Part shown: piece after piece, positions 23,585 through 32,985 of the stretch
Numbering within the stretch: position 1 is the first letter of the stretch
Layout: every line of letters begins with the position of its first letter
Source: Symbiodinium microadriaticum
Taxonomy: Eukaryota > Sar > Dinophyceae > Suessiales > Symbiodiniaceae
Assembly (NCBI GenBank): GCA_001939145.1
Contig: LSRX01001211.1
Location: forward strand, 142,583-206,582
Length of the DNA: 64,000 bases
Direction: 5' to 3'
Notes under the pieces: model-generated
Told to the model about the DNA's origin: nothing
The model's input: only the letters and a program-made list of their open reading frames with translations
Database searches by the model: none
Position numbers and translations under genes: made by a program

Positions 23585-26476
23585 GTGCTTCTCCGAGTTG
23601 CGGGTAGTGTCTTTTTAATGTGGCTTCAGTCTCGGGAATCGAGGCGGAATGCCCGGTTGCTTCAGCACATAGGCTGTGATCCTTGGGACTTGGGATGGAG
23701 TCGTCTATGGACGGAGCCATGTTTGTATATTTGTCTACCTGTGCCTCTGAGGGCATGCAAGCATGGCGTCGTTCTATATGTTGGTGAAAGTGTGTCGTTC
23801 CAACGGCGGTTCGAAGAGCACATCTTGCGACTTTTGGACCCGAAAGGGCAGACTCAGCAGCCTTTCTATCACTTTGTACGGCGAGGTTGTGTGAGCGATT
23901 CGCAGCTCCTTGCCGCTGTGAGTTTTTTCATGCTGCTGCCTGTTTCCGCTGCTTCGCATGATAGAAAAAACCGCCTGGAAGCTGAAGTTTCCTTGACGGC
24001 CGTTCTCGGGACCTTGAACCCTCCGCGTGTGTACAATCTCGTTGGGATGACGGGCCGGAGGGGCTCTGCTGCGTTTGGGCAACGGATTTTTGGAGCTTCC
24101 AGGCCTTTGTGCCGCATACGCTCACGTACTAGTAGCAGGAGCTCTTCACAAATTCCTCTGAGGGCAGATGGGCATGCCAGGAGGGATGACTGGAAGGCTG
24201 GCCTGCGTCTCACTGCTGCTGCCCTCTGTGGGCACCGTTTTCCGGGATGGCAACACGCAGCTAAGTCTGCGTGGGCGCTTAGCCCGGGAGCTTGGGCCTT
24301 CGTGGCCAATCGCATTGATCGTACAGTTGAAGGTTTCCGTCGACGGCGGGGGCTGAACATGCTGTGTAAGATAGCTGTTCGGCGGCGTGATCTTTGTTTT
24401 CCGATTTCAATCGTTAGTTTTTCCATACCGTGGCTTGGGTCTGAGTGTGCGCGGCAGGTGGTACTGCGGACCTTGCGCCGTCTCATTTCTTCATGGCGTT
24501 CGAAGGGATGCTGGGTCCCTGTTTTGCGTCATGCCAAATGCTTCGTCACCTGGTCTTCCACTCCGAAAGTGAAGGACCTTCTTTCGAATTCGCGTTCCAT
24601 GAATGACTGGCTAGCTGGAAAATCTTGTCCCGAATGCCACTGTGCTGAGCTCCGACAGGCTGATCCATCATGGCCCACTGTAGTGGTCGATGGCATTCCG
24701 CATGTGGCCGCCTCACAAGGCACTGTCCCATGGCCTGTCAGTTTGCAACACCTCGCACGGTGGCCAGCTAGTTTTGCCTTACCTCCGACTTGGGATGATC
24801 TTGCCTCGGCGGTTCGCGAAGCCTTCCGGGGCCTGCGCAAGCGCTGTCGCATTCTTCAGGATGATCCCTGCACGGATAGTGCTATTGTTGAATGTACAGC
24901 AGAGCTGTGGTCGCTTTTCTCTTTTGGGACTGGTGGTGACACACCCATCTCGCATGCAGATATCCAAGCTGCAAAGACGTGGCTTCGGGGGATGTTTGTG
25001 ACGGTTTTTGACCACAACCTTTCCTGTTTGGCCGTCACGTGTCAAAGATTGGCATATGAGCAGGCGTGTAAGCTACTTGATCTTTCAGGCCCGGTGTCGG
25101 AACCCAACATTGTTTGGGAACTCGCTGATACAAAGGCATTGCAGGATGCCATTGTACAGATGGCGGTCGTTCCTGACTTAAAGGACGAATTTTTGATGCC
25201 AAACAATTTCACGAAGGTGCCTAAACATCAATGGCAGGTCGGAACTGTGGCTGTTCTTCCCAAATGGAAATCGCCTGGACTTCGTTGGCGATTGATTATC
25301 CAGAAACACGCCACGCCGTGTTGTCTGCTGCACTCTGTTGTCTCCAGGGCTCTGGATGTTTTGTTGGATCGATTCCCACATCATCTTTGGTCGGATTTCA
25401 TGTCAATACAGGAAGTTGTTGACATGGTCCATGATTTTAATGTGCAGTCCGGGCAACTGGGATACGATTCCGGATACACTGTTGCAGGGGACATGAAGGA
25501 CTGTTTTCGACACCTGCCCTGTCCAGATGGTGCGCTCATGTGGACGGCTCTCTCCGCATGGTGGCGGGATCAGCAGGTTCAGGGCGTAAGCATCCCCCGG
25601 AAGAGTGCCGATGGCAAAGGGTGTCTGGGTATGTGTACAGATCCCGGCTGGATTTACTGCTCGTTCGACTCTATCGGTGCAGTCGTGCGGCATTTTTCGA
25701 TGACCAACTTTATCCATGTAGAAGGTTCTCTGGGACGTGAGTTGCAGGGTGTGCCTCAGGGGGACGCCTTGAGCTCGGCATTCCTGCGCCTTTGGAAATG
25801 GTACCGGGAGTTTGTCCTCGGGCACGGCTCATCCGCTCTTCCCAACTGTATCGCTTTCCCTGAAACGCGACGCAGGCTTTTGCATCTTAATGCCACCAAT
25901 TGTTTGTTGCTTGACGTCTCCTACAGGGACGACTTGCGCATGTTCTTTGCGTGGAGGTCCAATTCACCTCTTTCTTGCAGCTTCTTGCACAGCTGGGCAT
26001 GGCAGCAGTTTGATCGGCGATTCCAAGCTGGCACCATGCGCTTGGAATGCTCTGAGCCAGAACTCTTTGTTGGCCTTGTTTGCTCATGGAGGGGCGGTCA
26101 AACGTTTGTAAAGCCGGCCTACCCTGATCCATTTGCTGCGTTTTGCTATGATAGGGTGGACTCTTTTCCGCTTGTTCCTTGGTGCTCTTGGATGCCGCCG
26201 CAGCAGAAGAAGAATGCTGTAAGGGGATTGCTTTGTCGAGCTTTTTACCAATCCTCTGACAGATCTGGACGTCATGATGCCTTTTGGGATGTCCTAACCT
26301 CCCTGGTCCTAAGGGCTGGATATCCGCTGAGGTTTGTAAAGCAGCACGCTCGACACTGGGCTGTAACTTGGGTCCCTAAAAACCAGGGGCGAACGTGCAT
26401 TAACCCAGTGATTCTCACGGACATTGATGCCTGGTTTTTGCGCTTGGAAAGACTCTGCACGTCACTAGCGTGTTAA
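23585..26476 (+). CDS. GIY-YIG endonuclease-reverse transcriptase fusion
   Basis: An uninterrupted 963-codon frame. The GIY-YIG nuclease is at the N terminus: CLYI (46-49) and LYVGES (64-69) form the two-strand signature, followed by RRFEEH (74-79), an acidic RLEAEV (130-135) and TLNPPRVYN (143-151) as the closing block. A Cys/His cluster SCPECHC is at 347-353. The RT has VLPKWKSPGLRWRLI (558-570), motif A VAGDMKDCFRHLP (633-645, D636), motif B LQGVPQGDALSSAF (720-733) and motif C VSYRDDLRMF (778-787, YRDD). All catalytic residues appear intact. It would nick target DNA and copy the element RNA at the nick. The true start may be upstream of the first Met. N-terminal placement of GIY-YIG fits Chlamys/Naiad-type Penelope-like elements. 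Confidence 0.85.
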   Translation: MLLRVAGSVFLMWLQSRESRRNARLLQHIGCDPWDLGWSRLWTEPCLYICLPVPLRACKHGVVLYVGESVSFQRRFEEHILRLLDPKGQTQQPFYHFVRRGCVSDSQLLAAVSFFMLLPVSAASHDRKNRLEAEVSLTAVLGTLNPPRVYNLVGMTGRRGSAAFGQRIFGASRPLCRIRSRTSSRSSSQIPLRADGHARRDDWKAGLRLTAAALCGHRFPGWQHAAKSAWALSPGAWAFVANRIDRTVEGFRRRRGLNMLCKIAVRRRDLCFPISIVSFSIPWLGSECARQVVLRTLRRLISSWRSKGCWVPVLRHAKCFVTWSSTPKVKDLLSNSRSMNDWLAGKSCPECHCAELRQADPSWPTVVVDGIPHVAASQGTVPWPVSLQHLARWPASFALPPTWDDLASAVREAFRGLRKRCRILQDDPCTDSAIVECTAELWSLFSFGTGGDTPISHADIQAAKTWLRGMFVTVFDHNLSCLAVTCQRLAYEQACKLLDLSGPVSEPNIVWELADTKALQDAIVQMAVVPDLKDEFLMPNNFTKVPKHQWQVGTVAVLPKWKSPGLRWRLIIQKHATPCCLLHSVVSRALDVLLDRFPHHLWSDFMSIQEVVDMVHDFNVQSGQLGYDSGYTVAGDMKDCFRHLPCPDGALMWTALSAWWRDQQVQGVSIPRKSADGKGCLGMCTDPGWIYCSFDSIGAVVRHFSMTNFIHVEGSLGRELQGVPQGDALSSAFLRLWKWYREFVLGHGSSALPNCIAFPETRRRLLHLNATNCLLLDVSYRDDLRMFFAWRSNSPLSCSFLHSWAWQQFDRRFQAGTMRLECSEPELFVGLVCSWRGGQTFVKPAYPDPFAAFCYDRVDSFPLVPWCSWMPPQQKKNAVRGLLCRAFYQSSDRSGRHDAFWDVLTSLVLRAGYPLRFVKQHARHWAVTWVPKNQGRTCINPVILTDIDAWFLRLERLCTSLAC

Positions 26477-26514
26477 AAGAGCTGCAGAACCGGGCCTTGC
26501 TTGTGGCAAGGCCG

Positions 26515-26808
26515 TGAATAGGGGACGGCCGGCAGAGAGCTTTTTGCATCCTGCTGGTAAGACTGCACATGATCGTCGAGCGCTGTAGTGAATGACGACA
26601 CTGACGACGAAGACGACGATGACGACACAAAGCATCATGCGAATCGTGATGATGATACGCTTTTTGATTCCTTGAGCTCCCCCGTGATGTCAGCGTCCAG
26701 GCGGACTGCACCGTACTGACGGAGGGGGCGGTGCAGCAGGGGGCAGTACAAAAAATACTGATGCAACGATGTTGCCACAAACATGTACCCACAGTACATG
26801 ATGCCGAG
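26515..26808 (+). repeat. Right 294-bp direct repeat of GIY-YIG/RT element
   Basis: The second copy of the 21008-21301 repeat, beginning 38 bases after the stop of the RT ORF. The single difference is T at 26668. The flanking sequence on the outer side differs from that after the left copy, so this is not an assembly echo of one locus. Confidence 0.97.
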
Positions 26809-26982
26809 ATTGCTTGCAATCTTGCTTGCCCCGCTTGCTGGCCGACCAGTTCTTTCAATCTCGGTCGCAGTATTGGTCTAAACGGTAAACAGGTCGGCGA
26901 AAGCGGCGGAACCAAAATTGCAAGATTGCATGGCAATTTTGCCCACATAATTGTTCTGAATTCCCGGCACACTGTACTACGA

Positions 26983-27136
26983 ATTTGCAGCCCATCATGT
27001 GTTTGTATGTGTGCATGTATGTATGTATGCATGCATGTATCAGCGCGTGAGCACATAAATAAATATAAATATAAATATACATACAAATATACATACATAC
27101 ATATATTATACATATATATATATATATACACACATA
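26983..27136. repeat. ATGT/ATAA/TATA low-complexity tract
   Basis: TATG-type repeats near 27007-27040, AAATATA units at 27055-27085 and a TATATA run at 27110-27130. Confidence 0.85.
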
Positions 27137-29925
27137 TTATTCCTGTATATATTTATAGTGTTGCTCGCTGCCAGGACTCTAACCAGGATACGATCCTACA
27201 CGATCGTGAACTCTCGATGCTGTAGCTACTTCTTGGCTCCCGTGACTGGTTCATTCCTGAACCGAGCTTTGCCAGGCATTGCAGTGCCGGCACTGGTTGC
27301 TCACGTGGCTGCCTTATGGCCCGCACATGATCTGCCACATTTCTGCTAACTGCCAAGCTGCTTGTTTGGCGTGTCTTGCATGTCTTTGTACTTTGCTGTC
27401 AAGCAGGTCCGATCCCTTTTCGCTCTCTATTTGCAGGACGAGGCCGGCTTGGCCATGCCATGCCATGCCTCGGATTTCTGTCTTGGCGAGGAAGCGCGGC
27501 AGAGGGGAGCTCCCGTGGCCGACGCAGCCGCGCAGAAGGCAGTCGAGGTTCGCCAGGCGGGACTCGTGTTGCAATCTCCACGAGGAAGCGCCGCCTCTTG
27601 AGGCTCTCACGCTTTTGCAGAAGCTTCAAGTCGACGAGGCTGACTTTGCACATGTCTCGAGCTGCTCGATTCTGCCCAAACACTAAGCCCTATGCCCTAA
27701 ATCTTGTTGTTAGACTTGTTAGCTTCTCCCACCTCAGAACATCTCAAGACATATGCCTGGCCTGCATTGTCCGAGTTGTGAGTGCCGAAGTCTAAAACCC
27801 TCAAGCCTAAACCAAAGTGCCCTAACCTTCGGTGTCTTCTAGTGTAGAGTGGAGGCTTTACCAGGCGGGAGGGTCTGCTGCTCTTGGGCTCCGGTTACGA
27901 CTGTCCGTCCGAAGGCTCGTGGACCTTCGAACCCAAAACGAACTTGATTTGGTGATCTCAGGTTTGGTCCTGGTGAGTCTAGTCACCTAGTCTAGTGTCA
28001 AGGAACCTCAACACCTGGACCATGTACTTGGGCGGGCATTGCTGAAATTCGGAGCAGGAGTGTGCTGGTTGCGCTCATGTTTTAAGACTATTTTACTGAG
28101 CTTAAATTCAAAATCCTAGGCGAGTCCGAGTTGCGAGAGCGTAAACCCAAGAACGCTGAACTGTAAACCCTAACAGGTGCCGGTTCGGGGCTTAGACGAG
28201 GATGAGATGCTATTCCCCACTGCTGATGCATCTGCGAATGCCCAGAGCTGTTATGAAAACAAGCCCCGAAAGGAGCAACCTTCTCTCGCTGCTTTGACCC
28301 CTCTGCGGCACTGCCACTTCCTCCATGGAGATGGCATTAAATCATTAAATCATTGTGTGATGGATGCGGATGAACGTGTCTTCGGGGTCACTGACGATGA
28401 GACACTGGTGGGCACCAACCGCATCCTTTCGAATGGAATCTGGCCACATGTGCCACGGCCTTTGTTTTCGTGATGCATGGTCCCTCGGAATCGGGCTCGG
28501 AAACCAACACCGCCCCCTCCTGGCGAGCCAAAGGTCTTTGGAGCGGTCAGGAGCAGCAAAAGCATTTGCACAAAGGACATTTCCAGTACGCGGAGGGCAA
28601 GATGTGTGACTCCGGCAATGGCGAACCAACGGTTTGGTGCTGCAGCGACATGGCGCAGTGCTGTGGCGACGGAGTTCATGTTGAGGGACTTAAACTGCTT
28701 CAGTTGCCAGAAACGTACGTGTGTGTGTGTGTGTGTGGGTGGGTGGTCGACCAGGGTGTGCTCGGCCCTGTTACAACACAGTGGCCCCTCCTGCGCGAAG
28801 GCTTAAGGGGCCAACCGCGGCCCCTACTCTAGAGTCCACCACACTCACGCACATCACGCACCAGCAGCACGTACGGGGCCACCTCCGCCAAATGGCACAA
28901 GAAGCCATGCCCCTCAAGCTGCACACATGTCAATCCAATGTGCGCTTGGCGTGCGGGTGAGCACCCAAAGCTTTGGGCGGCCCCCTGGACAAAGGGAGAG
29001 TTGCCAGAAACACAGCAGCCAGCCACACTATTGACCATATGCCCCTCTCACTGTGGTTCAAGCTCCTCAAAAAGAGCCCACAGGTGAGGCTGCCGTCAGC
29101 ATGGCCAGGGCATTTAAATCCCACGAGGAGTGGGGCTGCCCGTGGCGAGACATCAGCCACGTTTTTGGCTTAGCCAGGGCAGCTAAAAGAGTTTTTTAGG
29201 GATCAAGGCCTGGGGATTACTGCGAAGACGACGGCAGACGGTCAACAGAGAAAGAGCTCAACGTTCTCGTAATGTTCTTGTGAAGCTGGGTCAGCTAAGG
29301 TTGGCCAAGATTGTAAGGTAGTGCCCCGATCGCTTTGGAGTTCGAAGGACCGTCTCATCACGAAAAATGACTACGACTGCCACACCTTGGAGGGGGAGGG
29401 TCATGAAGACGACCCCTGTGCATGGGATTATTCTTGGACTTGTGGGAGGTGGCGAGCTCCACGGCCAGATGTACTCTCGGAAGCAGTCCACGGCAAAGCC
29501 TACTCCAAGGAGCAGTGCTACCAGAACAATCGCCTGGAGCAATGCAATTATGTAGTGACGTAGTCCAAGTCTGGCAGAAGAATTGCGATACTTGTGCAGA
29601 CTAACGCAACACCGGAGCAAAAGCATGAACAATTGCCAACTCGAATTCCTCGGATCTCATGTCCCATGAGTTTGAAGAGAGAAGCTATGGCAAGCAGAAG
29701 GAAAGGATGCCAGAGGCAAAGGTGGTGTGCGAGTTTCTACAGCTTGGGCCTATCCATCAGCATTGGCACAAAAACCCGCGCATACCAGGCCACACGAGGC
29801 ACTTACAGTTGAGGCTTGCATGGGCCAACCATGGAGTGCGCAGCCGCGACGTGAGCGTGCGTTCCGACATAAACTGTCGATCTTGGGGGGCTTGATGTGG
29901 CTTTGGAAAAACTGTTTCTACGACT
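27137..29925. other. Intergenic, only unrecognised short frames
   Basis: No domain recognised. A (GT)n run lies at about 28713-28737. Minus 29291-29632 is a 113-codon frame with a hydrophobic segment (IIALLQAIVLVALLLGVGF) that could be one membrane helix, but it has no other support. Short CCCTAA-like phrases occur at 27688, 27820 and 28155 and are not arrays. Confidence 0.4.
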
Positions 29926-30474
29926 TTATCTTGAGTTCTCGGGACGGATGTAGGACATGTCAACGGTGGTTGCTAGGACTTGTTCCATGGCTGTGCTGGC
30001 TTCTGTTGCACGGAGTTCGTAGTCCTTGGCGATGCTGCAGACCGTTCGATCCAGAGGTGCAGTCGTGGGCGTATGGGAAACAACAGCATGCCAGGCTGCT
30101 GTTGCGGCAGCGACTTCCGGCATCTCTCCAAAGGCAAGAGCCCATCCCTTCTGACACAACACCGTCTGTTTAAACAAGTTTCTGACGCAGGCTAGTTCAG
30201 CATGCAGCTTGGCTGGTTCCCGAGGCTTGCTGAGCCCCGTGCTGCTCTTGATTTGCATTCTTGGAAGCGTTTGGGAGGCTTGGTGATGGCATTGCTTCCG
30301 CAGTCGGCTTCTCAAGTCTTGTTTGGGACCAGAAAGTCCCTTGCCATGCTGCATTTGTAGATCCGTGGCCAAGGCTAGCATCCTTGGCTTCAGTTGGAGC
30401 ACCTGATGTGCGGAGGGCTGTGCGAGAGGTTCTTGAGGCGCAGTTCTGCATAGCGCATTGCCACGCATCTCCAT
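29926..30474 (-). CDS. Hypothetical minus-strand ORF, 182 codons
   Basis: An open frame of 182 codons of ordinary composition, Lys/Arg/Gln rich in the first half, with helical stretches such as MPEVAAATAAWHAVV and DYELRATEASTAMEQ. No family was recognised. A 148-codon frame on the opposite strand overlaps it, so at most one is real. It could be a retroelement remnant. Confidence 0.25.
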   Translation of the reverse strand: MEMRGNALCRTAPQEPLAQPSAHQVLQLKPRMLALATDLQMQHGKGLSGPKQDLRSRLRKQCHHQASQTLPRMQIKSSTGLSKPREPAKLHAELACVRNLFKQTVLCQKGWALAFGEMPEVAAATAAWHAVVSHTPTTAPLDRTVCSIAKDYELRATEASTAMEQVLATTVDMSYIRPENSR

Positions 30475-32035
30475 GGTTTTCAGTGCTACTAACTAGCCTT
30501 CTGAGCTGCTTGATACGGCTTGTGGCAACAAGTTGCAGGGATCCATCTGTTGCTGGTAAGTGAACCTGCAGGCTTTGGCAACTGAGCTCGAGCTATAGTT
30601 TCACATGCAGCGAGAGGATGCCCGACGTCAGTTGGTGATGATTGCGGAGTTTAAATAACAGCTAGCAAGTGTCAACTGCATGGACGTGGGCCATCTTCTT
30701 CACGTGCCCGTAGGTCCGCACACTCTAGTCGCGAGGCAATTTTCGAAACAAGTGGGAAGGCACGTGCGACAGGTGATCAGGCAAATGAGACAGTGGAGAC
30801 GTATTTGGAAAGCAACAAAACACAAGACACAAAATGGCCCTGGGAACGATGCTATTTTGGAATGTCAACACACGCAAAACCACTGCAGGTTCCTCATGCT
30901 AAGCCAAAGGTTTGCTGCATAGTCGGACAGCCCTCCAGATCACATGAAGCTTGCTCGCCCGACAAGACTCACAGGGATGCATTTCTAGGGGGTTGTTCTG
31001 GATCCAGGCTCCGCCGTCAAGTCGTTCTGTCACGCCTTGGACAAGTATTTCGACAATGCTGTTGAACATATATTTCAACAAGAATGCTCGGACAAGCATG
31101 GGCAACTCCATTGGCAACATGCATTTGGACCCTTGATCGTTGGTCGCAAAGCGTGTTGGGGAGCATGTTGTTTGCATCCGTCCCAAATTTGAACATCTAA
31201 GGCAGCCAGGGGGCCATTTTCCAAAGTGGGTTTTCGGAACAACGTGAATCAAATTGCTGATTTTCGCATTCCTATTTCTGTGGCTGCGCCTGGAAGGCAT
31301 AAACTTACAGACCTCCACCAGAGCGAAGGTGTGACTAGGTGAGCTGGGCAAGCCGAATTGCACTAGCTTGACCTGAACTTCTATCATCGACGATGCCGAC
31401 CGCGAGCACCTGCAAACAATAGTTAAACATAGGTGTAATTCGTCTTGTTCTTGCCCTGAGTCCCACTAGCTCGGCAGACGTCGCTGCAATCCGTCTTTTC
31501 TAATACGGCTCAAACCTGTCAACTCGGCAGCATCAAATGACAGTTAATGCGGAATAGAGGGGTGGCCAAGCTCCCGCCTTTGTGTTTAAGCCAGAAGTCT
31601 GAACCCTTCGCCAGCGCTCGCCATGACGCTGAACATCGTGCTCCATGAGGAGAGGTTGCACATGTGTGCGCTGCAACAGTAAGGTTTCCGAAGCTCGCAG
31701 AGTTCTTGTTTGCTTCGAGCGCTCGGGGCAAGAAGACACTACTCATGATCAGCCGCACTAGCGGTCACTAGCGGCAGGTGAGTTATCCGGGGCTTCCAAC
31801 CAAGAAGCCTAAAACACACATCTACACGTGGCAAACAAAAGCTTGCGAAGTATCATCCTTCGGCCCCAGGAACGCACGAAGCTTTGAATGCATTCCAACC
31901 CATGCTCAATAGGATCCATTGCAAAATCAGAGACGGGGCCTTGAATCAGAAACATGGTGCGCATCAGAAACCACCCCGCATCAGAAGCTGCGCATCAGAA
32001 AACTGGATGGCGCCTATCAGGAACTGGAGCTTGGA
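30475..32035. other. Intergenic, nothing recognised
   Basis: A 162-codon minus frame (30899-31387) and scattered smaller ones show no domain. No repeat was seen until the minisatellite that follows. Confidence 0.4.
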
Positions 32036-32039
32036 AGCA

Positions 32040-32590
32040 ATGCTGGGGTGGTGAGAAGATCGCATCCATGACCCAACCATGATAACGACATGGTCTAATG
32101 CTTTTTGAGCAGAGCCAGCCATGATGACATCCATATGCTCTGAGCTCAGAGCATCCATGGCCCAACCTTGATAACGTCTATGGGGGGGTGCAGGGGCATG
32201 AGAACGTCCATGGTCCAATGCATTCTGAGCAAAAAGCATTCACTGCCCAGCCATGATAACGTCCATGGCCTGATGCGTTTGGACAAGAGAGCATCCATGG
32301 GGGGGCAAGGGTACCGTCCACGGTCTAATGCGTTCTGAGCACAGAGCTTCCAGGGGTCCTGATACTGTCCCTGGTTTCATGCGTTCTGAGCACGGAGCAT
32401 CCATGGCCCAACCATGATAGCTTCCATAGTCTGATGCACTCTGACAGCTGACAAGAGAGCATCCATGGGGGGGTATGATAATGTCCATGGTGTGATACGT
32501 TCTGAACGCAGAGCGCCCAACCGTGATAACGTCCATAGTCTACTGCAATCTGAGAACAGAGCATCTATGCCCCAACCATGATGACGTCTG
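32040..32590 (+). repeat. Minisatellite with GAGCATCCATGGCCCAACC core
   Basis: Variants of TGATAACGTCCATGGTCTAA, GCGTTCTGAGCACAGAGC and ATCCATGGCCCAACCATGAT follow one another about seven times, with a unit of roughly 55-80 bp and internal deletions. All open frames in it are periodic and not genes. Confidence 0.9.
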
Positions 32591-32689
32591 TAACTCTACA
32601 TTTGCTTAAGCTCGTACAATGTATTGAAGCGTGGCCCTGCCCAGGCTTTGGGCCCGCGATGTTCCTGGCAACCGTTTCCTAATCACGGC

Positions 32690-32875
32690 TTCTGACTTCC
32701 GAAGGATGCGTCTAGTTTCTGAATCAGCCGTTGTGGTTTCCGAATCAGCCGTCCTGGTTTCCGAATCATGGTTTGGTTTCCGAATCAGCCGCTCTAGTTT
32801 CAAAATCATGGCTGGTTTCTGATTCAGCCGTTCCGGTCACCGATTCAGTCATTCTGGTTACCGATTTTTCCGCCG
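32690..32875 (+). repeat. Minisatellite of GTTTCCGAATCAGCCGT units
   Basis: About eight units of 20-23 bp, core GGTTTCCGAATCAGCCGTYC, with TCATGG variants. It lies just upstream of the first visible exon of the GT4 gene. Confidence 0.9.
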
Positions 32876-32985
32876 ACCTACCCAATAGCCGAAGGGAGAG
32901 CGATGGAGTGAAGCTTAGAGATGCATGTTCACCTTTATTCGGTGGTTGCATCCCTTTTTTCGTCTTGTCTTCGGCCACTGCCAGG

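Larger units (their letters stand above)
21008..26808 (+). mobile_element. GIY-YIG/RT retroelement with 294-bp direct repeats (Penelope-like?)
   Basis: Direct repeats 21008-21301 and 26515-26808 differ at one of 294 positions (C at 21161, T at 26668) and enclose a gag-like ORF and an intact 963-codon GIY-YIG plus RT ORF. Penelope-like elements carry GIY-YIG endonucleases and LTR-like repeats from tandem copies. The Chlamys and Naiad branches have the nuclease at the N terminus, as here. No integrase, protease, tyrosine recombinase or RNase H motif was found. Near-identity of the repeats indicates recent insertion. Family placement is inference; the architecture is seen directly. Confidence 0.75.
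20853..26974. mobile_element. Composite insertion with inverted flanks and 8-bp direct repeat
   Basis: TACTACGA occurs immediately outside at 20845-20852 and 26975-26982. Inside, the left end TGTACCGGGAGTTTGGGG and the reverse complement of the right end, TGTGCCGGGAATTCAGAA, are similar, and CAATTAT follows in both. This suggests a DNA-transposon-like or foldback element with 8-bp target duplication (the hAT superfamily makes 8 bp) into which the 21008-26808 retroelement inserted. Alternatively the inverted flanks belong to the retroelement itself. Inverted similarity beyond 30 bp is weak, and the left repeat is partly expected because it lies in a TAC array. Confidence 0.4.

Noticed and set aside
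23585-26476. Group II intron maturase or bacterial retron RT
   Set aside because: No intron domain V, X domain or HNH motif; the GIY-YIG plus direct-repeat setting fits an eukaryotic retroelement better.
26415-27131. 238-codon minus frame across the right direct repeat
   Set aside because: Its sense comes from the non-coding 294-bp repeat (the same peptide appears opposite the left copy) and from an AT-rich tract.
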